Part shown: positions 17,266 to 26,270 of the stretch, piece after piece | Layout: each line of letters begins with the position of its first letter | Numbering within the stretch: position 1 is the first letter of the stretch | From: an uncultured Olsenella sp. | GTDB taxonomy: Bacteria > Actinomycetota > Coriobacteriia > Coriobacteriales > Atopobiaceae | Direction: 5' to 3' | DNA: 64,000 nt | NCBI GenBank assembly: GCA_934660915.1 | Contig: CAKUIF010000001.1 | Span: 310,001-374,000 of the forward strand | The notes under the pieces: model-generated | The model's database searches: none | What the model was told of the DNA's origin: nothing | Seen by the model: the letters and a program-made list of their open reading frames with translations, nothing else | Position numbers and translations under genes: made by a program

Positions 17266-18221
17266 TTAGCGCATTCACTCTTTTCGTGATAGCTGATTGC
17301 GATGCAGTCCATTTTCCCGGCAAGCTCCAGCGCGCCGTACCCGACGGGGATGAAGAGCGTCTCCCCCATCGAGATGGACTCGCCGCACACGGTACCGTTT
17401 CCGCCCACGCACGTCACAAAGAGGAAGCTGTCGTGCTCAAAGGACGCCTTGCCATCGACCTTGTAGCGCAGGGCGACGTATTCACCGGGGACGTCGTGAT
17501 ACACATAACGGGTCACGCCGTCCTTCTTGACGCCCTCCGGACGCTCCGCCTTAAAGGGGAGTTCCGGGAAGCTCGCGCAGGCGCAGACGTCGTCGATGCT
17601 GAGCGGGCGGGTGGGATCGTTGCGGTCATTGTCATAGAAGCGGTACGTGATGTCGCTGTTTGTGCCGAAGGTCGCAGAGACTTTGCCCGAGCCCCAGCCG
17701 CCATGGATCACGCCGGCAGGCGTGTGGACGAAATCGCCGTCCTTGACCTCGAGCTTCGTGAAGAGCGCATCCCAGTCCTTCTCGTCGATGCAACGCCTGA
17801 ACTCCTCGGCGTCCATAGGCTTGTGGCCAAAGAGCCACATGCCCTTCTCGTCGGACTCATCCAGAGTGACCGCACCGGAGACCTTGCCGCGGCAGCCCTC
17901 GTGCGCCATGGCGTATTCATCGCCGGGGTGGGACTGGTAGGACTGGAAGCCCTCGTTGCACGTGATCGTCATCCTTACGGGGAACACCTCATCGGAGCAG
18001 CCGAAGAGCTCGCGGTGCGCCTGATAAAGCTCAGAGAGCGTCATGCCCGTGCCCGTTACCGGGTTGTCAAGCTCGCCGGGAAGCGCGAGAACGCTGTAAA
18101 TCGTGCCAACGTTTTCCAGATCGGTTTTCAGGCCGAAGCGGTCGATGAGCTTGCGGCCGCCCCACACAAAGGACTTGTACAGAGGCTCGATGCGATAAAC
18201 GGAGTGAGTGCTTATCTCCAT
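17262..18221 (-). CDS. manA: Mannose-6-phosphate isomerase, class I-like (PTS operon copy)
   Basis: A 319-residue zinc cupin isomerase that interconverts mannose 6-phosphate and fructose 6-phosphate. The N-terminal FVWGG motif, the metal-site stretch QSHPGDEYAM, and GDFVHTPAGVIHGG with its zinc-ligand histidine are present. It is clearly paralogous to the ManA at 33002-33976 but quite diverged, and carries a longer C-terminal cupin. Operon position implies a catabolic role for the sugar brought in by the PTS. Confidence 0.82.
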   Translation of the reverse strand: MEISTHSVYRIEPLYKSFVWGGRKLIDRFGLKTDLENVGTIYSVLALPGELDNPVTGTGMTLSELYQAHRELFGCSDEVFPVRMTITCNEGFQSYQSHPGDEYAMAHEGCRGKVSGAVTLDESDEKGMWLFGHKPMDAEEFRRCIDEKDWDALFTKLEVKDGDFVHTPAGVIHGGWGSGKVSATFGTNSDITYRFYDNDRNDPTRPLSIDDVCACASFPELPFKAERPEGVKKDGVTRYVYHDVPGEYVALRYKVDGKASFEHDSFLFVTCVGGNGTVCGESISMGETLFIPVGYGALELAGKMDCIAISYHEKSECAK

Positions 18222-18236
18222 AGGTTGTCCTCTCTG

Positions 18237-19103
18237 CTAGAGAATTCCGATGAGGCCGAGCACCACGACGATGCCCATGAGGCCGAAGATCACCTTGGTT
18301 ACGGACATGCCCTTCTTGGAGAGCAGGTACCAGCAGCCGATGACCAGAAGCAGGCTCAGCAGGTTAGGGAAGATGCCGTTGATGACGTCCTGCAGCACCA
18401 CGGGCGTTGCGTCGGCGGACGCTGCGAACGAAAGCGGCGTGGACAGCTTCACGTAGGACGCGGACAGCGCACCGATGACGATGATTCCGAAGAGCTGAAC
18501 CGCGGTTTTGATGCGGTCCATTGTGCTGCCCATCAGCGTCGACACGGCGTCCTTACCAAGGGTATAGCCGTTGTTGAAGAGGACGCGCGCATAGGCCCAC
18601 AGCAGGATCGGCGTCGCGATGATGAAGAGCACTACACCAAGCGGGCTCAGGGCATCGCCCGCGCCGGTAAGCGAGATGGCGATGGTGGTGAGCAGCGGAA
18701 GGATCGTCGCCTGGACAAGGGAGTCGCCCACGCCGGCAAGCGGACCCATAAGCGAGGACTTGACGGTTCGGATCATCTCGTCGCTCACCGGCTTACCCAG
18801 GGCCTTCTGCTCCTCCATGCCGACGAGGATTCCCCACAGCACGCTCGCCGTCGTCTGCTCGGTATTGATGAAGTCGAACATACGCAGCATGCCCTCGCGC
18901 TGGCCGTCCTTGTCGTAGTACTTCTTGTAAAGAGGGGCCATGTCGTAGGTATAGCAGTTGCCGTGCCAGTTCTCAAGGTTGCAGCAGGTCAGGTACCTGA
19001 GCTGATAGCGCCAAAAGAGGCGGTCGAGCTCTTGTTTGGTCAGCGGCTCGCTGCAGATGGGCTCGGAGCCCTGCTCGGCCTCGTTCTTGATGATGTCGCT
19101 CAT
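18237..19103 (-). CDS. PTS mannose/fructose/sorbose-family EIID component
   Basis: Integral membrane subunit (288 residues) that forms the transport channel with EIIC. Typical features are the N-terminal amphipathic region with RYQLRYLTCCNLENWHG, the loop SLMGPLAGVGDSLVQ at mid-protein and several C-terminal transmembrane helices. ATG 19103 is three bases from the IIC stop, consistent with coupled translation. Confidence 0.95.
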   Translation of the reverse strand: MSDIIKNEAEQGSEPICSEPLTKQELDRLFWRYQLRYLTCCNLENWHGNCYTYDMAPLYKKYYDKDGQREGMLRMFDFINTEQTTASVLWGILVGMEEQKALGKPVSDEMIRTVKSSLMGPLAGVGDSLVQATILPLLTTIAISLTGAGDALSPLGVVLFIIATPILLWAYARVLFNNGYTLGKDAVSTLMGSTMDRIKTAVQLFGIIVIGALSASYVKLSTPLSFAASADATPVVLQDVINGIFPNLLSLLLVIGCWYLLSKKGMSVTKVIFGLMGIVVVLGLIGIL

Positions 19104-19106
19104 TGT

Positions 19107-19919
19107 TTACAGCTCCACTTCGTCATCGTCGGTGAACACGTTCGCGCTTGCGCTCGCAGTCGATACCTCAGGGCGAGAGTCGATCTTCCAGTACAGGAAC
19201 GCCAGGGCGGCGGCAAAGATGGCAATGGGGATAAAGCCCATGCTCATGGAGGAGACCATCATGAAGCCCAGGACAAAGAAGATGAACATCCAGTTGCCAA
19301 CGATGTTGAACTTAAGCAGCATGGCCATACCAACGGCCGGCAGGACGCCGCCAAGAAGACCAAGCGCATGCAGGACGTTCTGCGGGACGACGGCGAGCAG
19401 GCTGTCAACGGCGCCGGTGCCCAGGTACATCAGGACGAAAACGACGGCGAAGTTCATGGCTGCCAGGAAAGCCTGGGGAAGAATGACGTTGCCAAGCTCG
19501 ATCTTCTTGTAGTCGACCTCCTCGATGCCCTTGCGGACGATTCCGGTGCACACGGTGTTGAAGGCGCGCATCACGTGAGTAAGGTTTGCGGTGAGGATGG
19601 AAATCGGGGCCGCGATGGCAAGGGCGGTACCGGTATCCAGACCGTTGATAATCGCGATAGCCATAACGGGATAGGAAACGACACCCACGTCAATGGATAC
19701 GGCGCCGCCGACTGCGAAGGCTCCCATGTAGGCGAGCTGGAACGCAACTCCCAGCTCAAGGCCCTTTTGCACATCACCAAACAGAAGTCCCACGAGAAGG
19801 CCTCCCACAAGCGGCCTCTGGAGCGTATAACGCCCGAACACCATTCCTCCGAAGGAGGCGAACGTATTCGTCAGGTGATAGAGAAGCGCAACAAGAAGAA
19901 CTTGAATGAAGTAGGCCAT
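19107..19919 (-). CDS. PTS mannose/fructose/sorbose-family EIIC component
   Basis: Polytopic membrane permease (270 residues) with family-typical RPLVGGLLVGLLFGDVQKGL and GGAVSIDVGVVSYPVMAIA segments. The C-terminus is hydrophilic and acidic (FTDDDEVEL). It starts one base after the IIB stop and is followed by IID, the usual IIB-IIC-IID order. Confidence 0.95.
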   Translation of the reverse strand: MAYFIQVLLVALLYHLTNTFASFGGMVFGRYTLQRPLVGGLLVGLLFGDVQKGLELGVAFQLAYMGAFAVGGAVSIDVGVVSYPVMAIAIINGLDTGTALAIAAPISILTANLTHVMRAFNTVCTGIVRKGIEEVDYKKIELGNVILPQAFLAAMNFAVVFVLMYLGTGAVDSLLAVVPQNVLHALGLLGGVLPAVGMAMLLKFNIVGNWMFIFFVLGFMMVSSMSMGFIPIAIFAAALAFLYWKIDSRPEVSTASASANVFTDDDEVEL

Positions 19920-19920
19920 G

Positions 19921-20406
19921 TTAGATGCCAGCCTTTCTCTTTGCCTCAGGCCAGGTAAGATCCGGGGTAGTGAAAGCGGGATTGATAATCAGCTTGACGC
20001 CGCGGGAATCCAGGTAATCCAGCGCGTTGATCTGGGGCTCCGTGAGGTACAGCATCTTTTCGACGAGCTTCGCGCCGTCGCAGTTGGGCTGAGGGCCGCA
20101 GTTGAGTACGCCGTCGAACTCGAAGCCCTTCTCAACGAGGTCCTGAGCGGTTTCGGGCGTCTTGAAAATCACGAGGTAGCGCTTCTTTGAAGCGGCCGCC
20201 TCGGGCAGCTTCTCGAGTGCCTTCTTGACGGAAAAACCGAGCACGCGAATCGAACCAAGCGTGTTTGCAAAAACGCCGAGCATGAACTTATCCCGAGAAA
20301 TCTCGTCATCGACGATGATCACGCCGTCGACCGGGTTCTCCTTCGTAACCCTCGTCGTCGTCTGACCATGAACCACGCGGCTGTCCACACGATAGTGAGC
20401 GATCAA
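19921..20406 (-). CDS. PTS mannose-family EIIB component (TTG start)
   Basis: A 161-residue phosphotransfer protein. The conserved N-terminal block YRVDSRVVHGQ carries the phosphorylatable His13. I chose TTG 20406 because GGAGAGGGG sits seven bases upstream and the resulting N-terminus matches the family (MIxxxRVDxRLxHGQ); a longer ATG reading from 20472 adds a non-homologous stretch. It is the first gene of the PTS operon. The region just upstream (20470-20515) contains two direct copies of TGAACCGT, which may be the operator. Confidence 0.88.
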   Translation of the reverse strand: MIAHYRVDSRVVHGQTTTRVTKENPVDGVIIVDDEISRDKFMLGVFANTLGSIRVLGFSVKKALEKLPEAAASKKRYLVIFKTPETAQDLVEKGFEFDGVLNCGPQPNCDGAKLVEKMLYLTEPQINALDYLDSRGVKLIINPAFTTPDLTWPEAKRKAGI

Positions 20407-20478
20407 TTCAATACCCCTCTCCAATTCCAATTGCAATGACAGTAAGGAAGGCCTCCGACGATATAATCGCATAACTTG

Positions 20479-20502
20479 GGTTGAAATGAACCGTGTGAAC
20501 CG
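20479..20502. promoter_or_regulatory. Possible operator upstream of the PTS operon
   Basis: Two direct copies of TGAACCGT (starting at 20487 and 20496, nine bases apart) lie 80-100 bases upstream of the EIIB start codon. A GGTT...AACC pair overlaps the first copy. It is a candidate binding site for the RpiR regulator; assignment is by position only. Confidence 0.35.
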
Positions 20503-20548
20503 TAATTAATCGTGAGTGGATGGTTTTTTTGGTTCAGCGGTTAACGAT

Positions 20549-20578
20549 AAGACCCCTTGCGGTTGGGCAAGGGGTCTT
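20549..20578 (-). terminator. Terminator after hisS
   Basis: Strong stem AAGACCCCTTGC / GCAAGGGGTCTT just beyond the hisS stop. The T-run after it is weak. Confidence 0.7.
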
Positions 20579-20596
20579 CAGCGGTTCGTATATTGG

Positions 20597-21910
20597 CTAA
20601 GCCAGGCGGGCGGCGACCTCGACGGCGAGGTCGGCCATGGGGACCTGGACCTGCTCGTGGGTGGCCATGTCGCGGATAGTGGCGACGCCCGCGGCGACCT
20701 CGTCGGGCCCGAGCACGACGCAGAGGGTCGCGTGGAGCTTGTCGGCCTGCTTGAACTGGGACTTCAGGCTGCGGCCCTGGTAGTCGGCCTCGGTGCGGAT
20801 GCCGGCGCCGCGCAGCGCGAGCGTGGCGGCAAAGACGGCGTCGCGCTCCTCAGCGCCCGTGCCGGCGACGTAGACGCACGTAGGCTCGGGGGTAGCGAGC
20901 TCAACGCCCTGCGAGGCCAGCGCGAGCGCGATGCGCTCGAAGCCCACGGCAAAACCGATGCCCGGGGTGGACTTGCCGCCCTCGAGCTCCATGAGGCCGT
21001 CGTAGCGGCCACCGCCGCCGATGGCGCCGACACCGGCGTCTTCGACCTCAACCTCAAAGACGGTGCGGGTGTAGTAGTCGAGGCCGCGCACGAGCGTCGG
21101 GTCCTCGATGTAGGAGATGCCGGCCTCGTCGAGGTACTTCTTTACCGCGGCGTAGTGCTCGGCGCAGTCGTCACACAAGTGGTCGTTGACGAGCGGAGCG
21201 TCGGCCATGACCTCGTGGCAGTGCGGGTTCTTGCAGTCGAAGGCGCGCAGCGGGTTGATCTCGGCGCGCTCGAGGCAGTCCTCGCACATCTCGTCCTTGT
21301 GGTCGAGGATGAACTGACGGACCTTCTCGCGGTAGGCGGGGCGGCAAGCGCCGTCGCCCATCGAGTTGATGTAGAGCTTGAGCTTGGAAGGGTCGAAGCC
21401 GAGACGCTTGAAGTACTCCATGAGCATGATGATGCACTCGGCGTCCGCCGCGGCGTCGGGAGCGCCGAGCCACTCGACACCCACCTGGTGGAACTGGCGC
21501 AGGCGGCCCTTCTGCGGGCGCTCGCCGCGGAACATCGCCTCGGCGTACCAGAGCTTGGCCGGCGCGCCGCCCTGCGGGACGAAGTTGTTCTCGACGGCGG
21601 CGCGGACCACGCCCGCGGTGCCCTCGGGACGCATGGCCATGCGCTGACGCGGCTTCAGACCGGCCTCGGTGCCCTTCTCGAGGAGGTCACCGAACAGCGC
21701 GCCGGAGACCACGCGGAACATCTCCTTGCGGACGACGTCGGTGGACTCGCCGATGCCGTGGACGAAGGTGTCGACCTGCTCGATGGCGGGGGTCTCGATC
21801 ATGTCGAAGCCGTACGCGCCAAACAGCTCACGCGCCACGTCCTGCATGTGCTGCCAGGCGCGCATGTACCCGCCGTACAGATCCTCGGTTCCCTGAACCT
21901 TCTGTCCCAT
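20597..21910 (-). CDS. hisS: Histidyl-tRNA synthetase
   Basis: Class II aminoacyl-tRNA synthetase that charges tRNA-His. The 437-residue protein has motif 2 (RPEGTAGVVRA, about 114-124), the histidine-binding signature LVRGLDYYTRTVFE in mid-protein, and motif 3 near GIGFAVGFERIALAL, followed by the C-terminal anticodon-binding domain. ATG 21910 follows an AAAGGACGTG-type site. No T-box leader is evident upstream. Confidence 0.97.
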   Translation of the reverse strand: MGQKVQGTEDLYGGYMRAWQHMQDVARELFGAYGFDMIETPAIEQVDTFVHGIGESTDVVRKEMFRVVSGALFGDLLEKGTEAGLKPRQRMAMRPEGTAGVVRAAVENNFVPQGGAPAKLWYAEAMFRGERPQKGRLRQFHQVGVEWLGAPDAAADAECIIMLMEYFKRLGFDPSKLKLYINSMGDGACRPAYREKVRQFILDHKDEMCEDCLERAEINPLRAFDCKNPHCHEVMADAPLVNDHLCDDCAEHYAAVKKYLDEAGISYIEDPTLVRGLDYYTRTVFEVEVEDAGVGAIGGGGRYDGLMELEGGKSTPGIGFAVGFERIALALASQGVELATPEPTCVYVAGTGAEERDAVFAATLALRGAGIRTEADYQGRSLKSQFKQADKLHATLCVVLGPDEVAAGVATIRDMATHEQVQVPMADLAVEVAARLA

Positions 21911-22035
21911 GAGACACGTCCTTTCGGTCTACAAAGAAGCCCTCTTCAGGCGTCGATTTCCAACCGTCTAGTATACCTGCTCTCGCCGCCGGGACCACCC
22001 TCGCGAACGCCCGGCCCTTCTCTCTGGCGCAGCAA

Positions 22036-22068
22036 CAAAAAAGCCCCGTGAAACGGGGCGACTTTTTT
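22036..22068. terminator. Bidirectional hairpin with T-runs, hisS-ilvE gap
   Basis: GCCCCG / CGGGGC stem (22043-22059) bordered by A- and T-runs on both sides, so it can terminate either strand. It lies between ilvE and hisS, both read leftward, and would insulate hisS from ilvE transcription. Confidence 0.75.
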
Positions 22069-22099
22069 TCTTCCGTCACCCGATGCTCGAGTTACGATT

Positions 22100-22197
22100 G
22101 GCGGCCACGCCTTACCTCAGGCGCAGTTCTGCAGGAAGGCCCCGCAAAAGCGGGGCCTTCCGAAGCTGTTTGAGCACTGAGGTAAGGTGGGGCCGCC
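22100..22197. repeat. 98-bp nested hairpin element downstream of ilvE
   Basis: Three concentric stems: GGCGGCC (22100-22106) with GGCCGCC (22191-22197), CCTTACCTCAG (22110-22120) with CTGAGGTAAGG (22177-22187), and GGAAGGCCCCGC (22134-22145) with its complement (22150-22161). It begins 10 bases after the ilvE stop. It may be a terminator plus a REP-like unit or a processed RNA end. Confidence 0.75.
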
Positions 22198-22207
22198 CCA
22201 CCGAGCG

Positions 22208-23239
22208 TTATTCGACGTCGATCTTGTGGACCCAGTTGTGAGTATCCTCGATCGCGCCCGACTGGATGCCGGTGAGCGTCTCGCGGAGCTTCTTCATGAC
22301 GGGGCCAACGTGCTCCATGCCGTAGACGACCTTCTTGTCGCCGTTGTCGATCTCGCCGACCGGGGAGATGACGGCGGCGGTGCCGCACATGCCGCACTCG
22401 ACGAACTGGTCGATCTCATCGAAGCGGACCGGGCGCTGCTCGACCTCCATGCCGAGGTCCTCGGCCACCTGCACGAGCGAGCGGCGGGTGATGGAGGGAA
22501 GGATGGAGTCGGTGAAGGACTGCGGGACGACGAGCTTGCCCTCCTTGGTCACGAAGAGCACGTTCGCGCCGCCGGTCTCCTCAACGTAGGTGCGGGTCTG
22601 CGGGTCGAGGAAGAGGTTATCGGCATAGCCGGCGGCGTGGGCGAGCACGCTGGGGTGCAGCGACATGGCGTAGTTGAGGCCGGCCTTGATGTTGCCGGTG
22701 CCGTGAGGCGCGGCGCGGTCGAACTCGGGAACGACGAGCTTGACGGGCTTGACGCCGCCCTTGTAGTACGGGCCGACCGGGGTGACGAGGATGCGGAACT
22801 GGTACTCGTCGGCAGGCTTCACGCCGATGACGTCGCCCGTGGCGAACATGAACGGACGGATGTAGAGCGTGGCGCCGGAGCCGAAGGGCGGCACCCAGGC
22901 GGCATTGGCCTTGACGACCTGCTCGACGGCCTCGACGAACTTGTCCTTGGGGAAGGAGGGCATCTCGAGGCGGGCGGCGGAATCGTACATGCGCTGCGCG
23001 TTCATGTCGGGACGGAAGCAGACGATGGAGCCGTCCTCGGCGGTGTAGGCCTTGAGGCCCTCGAAGACCTCCTGGCAGTAGTGAAGCAGGCCGGCGCACT
23101 CGGAGAGCGTGACGGTGTGGTCGGGGGTAAGCTCGCCCTCGCCCCACTCGCCGTCCTTGTAGTTGCAGACGTAGCTGTAGTCGGTGTGCTGATAAGCGAA
23201 GCCGAGGCTACCCCAGTCGATGTCCTTCTTCTGCACCAT
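22208..23239 (-). CDS. ilvE: Branched-chain amino acid aminotransferase
   Basis: PLP enzyme for the last step of leucine, isoleucine and valine synthesis, or the first step of their breakdown. The 343-residue length and sequence fit the class II-type branched-chain aminotransferases. The PLP lysine is Lys185 in GTGNIKAGLNYA. The C-terminal GTAAVISPVGEI contacts the cofactor phosphate in relatives. ATG 23239 follows AAGGAGATG. It stands alone rather than in an ilv operon. Confidence 0.95.
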   Translation of the reverse strand: MVQKKDIDWGSLGFAYQHTDYSYVCNYKDGEWGEGELTPDHTVTLSECAGLLHYCQEVFEGLKAYTAEDGSIVCFRPDMNAQRMYDSAARLEMPSFPKDKFVEAVEQVVKANAAWVPPFGSGATLYIRPFMFATGDVIGVKPADEYQFRILVTPVGPYYKGGVKPVKLVVPEFDRAAPHGTGNIKAGLNYAMSLHPSVLAHAAGYADNLFLDPQTRTYVEETGGANVLFVTKEGKLVVPQSFTDSILPSITRRSLVQVAEDLGMEVEQRPVRFDEIDQFVECGMCGTAAVISPVGEIDNGDKKVVYGMEHVGPVMKKLRETLTGIQSGAIEDTHNWVHKIDVE

Positions 23240-23418
23240 GCTTTACATCTCCTTGCGTCGGCGCGGCCCGCGCGCCATTGGTATTCCCACACCCGTTTGG
23301 TATGTAGGTCGTTAGGTTAATCCTGTTTCCAGAAAGCGGCGGCTCGCGTGCCGAGCTGTTAACAAAGCCTAAAGGGTCAGACGCGAATGCATTCCAAGGT
23401 CCACTCTGCCATCGCATC

Positions 23419-24690
23419 TCATCCCATCCGATTAAAGCGCTCCATCCGCATGAGCGTAGCCGTCTCATGCCGACCGGCGGCCAAAGGATAGAGCGCCGCA
23501 GCAGCATCAAGGCCCTCGCGCAACACCTCAAGGCAGTCCTTTATAACGCTGCGGGCCTCATTCGCGGTAAGCCCCCAGGAAGTAGCCTCCCTAAGCAGCG
23601 CTGCGCCATCGACCGACGCCGGATCGAGAGAGCCCGCAACACGCATCGAAAGCAGCGTGGTTCGGGGCCCTGTCTCCGCGATCGGCACAACGTCATAGAG
23701 AGGAGCCACGGTAGGCAAGCCAGATTCACGGTAGAGAAACGACATGTTCTTCGCATGCGCATCCCAATTGCCAAGTGCCATGTTCACGGCAAGCTGACGC
23801 AAGAGTTCGGTTTTCTCACTCTCGACATCGATGGCGTAGCGGTCAATGAGCGCGGCAATGGCAGCATAGGTTGGGTCGTCGCCCTTCGGCGCCACCTCGT
23901 TTGCGTACTTGGCGGAGACGGGTAGCCCAAGAGCTTGGCACGCGTCCTCTTGGTGCAGCCTCGTCACAGCGCCATGAGGGCCAATCTCCCTGTCGTAGCG
24001 CTCAACAACGAGCGTGGTGGGACAGCCCTCTAAGCCGAGCAGGGCGACCCGGGCGCAACGAGCGGCACGGGCGGCTGCGGTCATCGCCCACGCCTCGGAC
24101 TCCGCAAGTCCGGGATACCTCGAAGGCTCGGGCTTGAGGATATGGGTACTCGCGGCATCCCCAAGCGTCAGGCAGGCGCCCTCGGCGGGAACGTGTGCCG
24201 CGTTCTTCGGCAAGGTGGGCATCCGCACGCACAGCTTGTCCTGAAAACCGCCAAGCGACATACGGAATGAACCGGAGCTCTCTAACGGATCGCCCAGTGA
24301 GGCATCAGAGAGAAGCGCGGCGAGGTCGACGTAGGCAACCGGCTCGTAGGAACCGCTATGAGCGGCGGCCCCGCCTTCCGGAAAGACCTGCACGGCGCCA
24401 GCACACTCCCAGCCGATCACAGAGAGAAGGCCAACCCAATCGAGCGGATCGAGCCCGAGCCTCCTGCAAGCGCGGTCACGCCGACCGCCCTCGGGAAGAA
24501 GGCCCTCGAACCAGTTGCGCGTCCTCGACTCACCAAACGGTCTGCGCTTTGCGGGAAGGCAGAGCGAGAGAACCGGCGTGCCGGGACTCTCCTCATAAAC
24601 CTCCTCGCTATACACGAAACGAGCGCCGCGGCGTGTCTCGCTTATGGTGCCGACGAGGCGGCCGGCGAGCCAAACCTCGAGCGCCCTCAT
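23419..24690 (-). CDS. hipA: HipA family serine/threonine kinase toxin
   Basis: In E. coli HipA phosphorylates glutamyl-tRNA synthetase and induces persistence. This 423-residue homologue has the N-terminal HipA subdomain, a Gly-rich GGFQDKL loop, HILKPEP, the catalytic loop NWDAHAKNMS with Asp310, and the metal-binding YDVVP at about 332. All kinase motifs look intact. It overlaps the upstream antitoxin gene by four bases, so the pair is translationally coupled. Its target in this organism is unknown. Confidence 0.92.
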   Translation of the reverse strand: MRALEVWLAGRLVGTISETRRGARFVYSEEVYEESPGTPVLSLCLPAKRRPFGESRTRNWFEGLLPEGGRRDRACRRLGLDPLDWVGLLSVIGWECAGAVQVFPEGGAAAHSGSYEPVAYVDLAALLSDASLGDPLESSGSFRMSLGGFQDKLCVRMPTLPKNAAHVPAEGACLTLGDAASTHILKPEPSRYPGLAESEAWAMTAAARAARCARVALLGLEGCPTTLVVERYDREIGPHGAVTRLHQEDACQALGLPVSAKYANEVAPKGDDPTYAAIAALIDRYAIDVESEKTELLRQLAVNMALGNWDAHAKNMSFLYRESGLPTVAPLYDVVPIAETGPRTTLLSMRVAGSLDPASVDGAALLREATSWGLTANEARSVIKDCLEVLREGLDAAAALYPLAAGRHETATLMRMERFNRMG

Positions 24691-24923
24691 TCGTGGACCT
24701 TAACAGTTGCAGACTTGGGCACCACGACGAGACGATAGCCAAGCCGTTGCAGGTAAAGCTCAATTTTTGAGGCCGAAACGTTCTTGCCAGTCTCCAGCGC
24801 CGAGAGGGTCACGGACGAGAAGCCCAGGCGCTCAGCCATCTGCTTCTGGCTGACACCGCTTTCTTGCCGCGCCTCCTGAAGGAACTCACCGAGGTCCTCC
24901 CTTGAGTAGATGTTCGACCACAT
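24687..24923 (-). CDS. hipB: HipB-like XRE-family antitoxin
   Basis: A 78-residue DNA-binding protein with a helix-turn-helix at about 24-47 (SQKQMAERLGFSSVTLSALE). It is first in the operon and should neutralise HipA and repress its own promoter. A matching inverted repeat lies 40-80 bases upstream. ATG 24923 follows AAAGGACG. Confidence 0.9.
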   Translation of the reverse strand: MWSNIYSREDLGEFLQEARQESGVSQKQMAERLGFSSVTLSALETGKNVSASKIELYLQRLGYRLVVVPKSATVKVHE

Positions 24924-24962
24924 GGGACGTCCTTTCCGCGGGCGTTTGAATGATTGGTACAG

Positions 24963-25003
24963 AATACTTAATATATTAGCGTAACCGTAGAGTATTAAGT
25001 ATT
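24963..25003. promoter_or_regulatory. Inverted repeat, likely HipB operator
   Basis: AATACTTAATAT (24963-24974) pairs with GTATTAAGTATT (24992-25003) with one mismatch, in an AT-rich stretch upstream of hipB. The spacing allows two antitoxin dimers to bind. The remaining gap to the threonine aldolase gene shows nothing else recognisable. Confidence 0.6.
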
Positions 25004-25166
25004 TTGAACTTTGTCATCACGAGACTTATCGGAGTCGCGGTAAGGTCATGGGCGGGCAGCGCAGCTTCTAAAAACCGCTCAAGACAGCCTTCCATGCATT
25101 GGCGCATAGAATGAGACCAAAGGCTGACCTTGAGATAACGCCTTTGAAAAAATGAAAGGAATTCCC

Positions 25167-26219
25167 ATGCACATGTTCCGCAACGACTACTCCGAGGGCG
25201 CCGCGCCCCAAATCCTCGAGGCGCTCACGCGCACGAACGAGGAACAGTGCGTCGGCTACACCGAGGGCGACCCGCACTGCGAGCGAGCCCGCGAGCTCAT
25301 CCGCGCCGCCTGCGGCCGCGACGACGTGGACGTCGAGTTCTGCATCGGCGGCACCTCCGCCAACATCGTGGGCGTCACCGGCATGCTGCGCGACTGGGAG
25401 GGCGTCATCTGCACCAAGGACGCCCACATCAACGTGCACGAGACCGGCTCCATCGCCGCCTGTGGCCGCACCATCCTGCCCACGCAGGACGCCGACGGGT
25501 TCCTCTCGCCCGACGAGGCCGAGCGCGTCTGGATCAACCAGACCATGACCGGGCGCCACATGACGCGCCCCGCAATGATCTACATCACCAACGCGACCGA
25601 GTTCGGCGGCGTGTGGGACCGCGAGCGCTTCGACGCCATCTGCGACTGGGCCCACAGCCACGACCTGTTCGTCTACGTCGACGGCGCCCGCATGGCAACG
25701 GCGCTCACCTCCCGCGGCTGCGACCTCACGCTCCCCCACCTCGCCGAGCGCGCCGATGCGTTCTACCTCGGCGGCACCAAGAACGGCATGCTCTTCGGCG
25801 AGGCCATGGTCATCGCCAACCCGCGCCTGCGCGAGTCGTTCCCGTTCCTCATCAAGGAGCGTGGCGGCCTCATGGCCAAGGGACGCCTGCTCGGCGTGCA
25901 GTTCGAGACCGCCTTCGCTCAGCCCGATGACGACGGCGAGGCCCTCTACTGGCGGCTCGCCCGCGGCGCGAACGACCGCGCGCTGCGCCTGCGCGAGGGG
26001 TTGAACGAGCTCGGCTTTGAGTCCTACCTCCCGGCGAACACGAACCAGCAGTTCTTCGTGGTCTCCCCTGAGGTCGGCAAGAAGTTCGAGGACGCCGCCG
26101 GCTGCGAGACCTTCGCCAAGCTGTCGGACGGACGCCTCGTGATTCGCTTCGTGACCTCTTGGGCGACGCGTCCCGAGCACGTCGACGAGTTGCTCGAGTT
26201 CGCCGCAACGGTGGCGTAG
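25167..26219 (+). CDS. ltaE: Low-specificity threonine aldolase-type PLP enzyme
   Basis: Cleaves L-threonine or allo-threonine to glycine and acetaldehyde. The 350-residue protein has the PLP-contacting VDGARM (Asp172), the Schiff-base lysine Lys205 in LGGTKNG, and the early FRNDYSEGA and GGTSAN motifs of the threonine aldolase/beta-eliminating lyase family. ATG 25167 is preferred because GAAAGGA lies six bases upstream; ATG 25152 overlaps that site. A 131-bp repeat begins 51 bases after the stop and may act as its terminator. Confidence 0.88.
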   Translation: MHMFRNDYSEGAAPQILEALTRTNEEQCVGYTEGDPHCERARELIRAACGRDDVDVEFCIGGTSANIVGVTGMLRDWEGVICTKDAHINVHETGSIAACGRTILPTQDADGFLSPDEAERVWINQTMTGRHMTRPAMIYITNATEFGGVWDRERFDAICDWAHSHDLFVYVDGARMATALTSRGCDLTLPHLAERADAFYLGGTKNGMLFGEAMVIANPRLRESFPFLIKERGGLMAKGRLLGVQFETAFAQPDDDGEALYWRLARGANDRALRLREGLNELGFESYLPANTNQQFFVVSPEVGKKFEDAAGCETFAKLSDGRLVIRFVTSWATRPEHVDELLEFAATVA

Positions 26220-26270
26220 ACGCGCTTCTTGCCAAGAAACCCGGCGCATACCGGCCCGCACCGGCCTTCC

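Noticed and set aside
17286..19958. 890-codon open frame on the plus strand across the PTS operon
   Set aside because: It is antisense to five clearly homologous PTS operon genes, and the translation is His/Arg/Val low-complexity. It is a by-product of high GC at third positions.
21911..23418. T-box leaders before hisS or ilvE
   Set aside because: No T-box sequence or specifier stem was found; the hairpins present lie downstream of ilvE and fit terminators or REP-like units.
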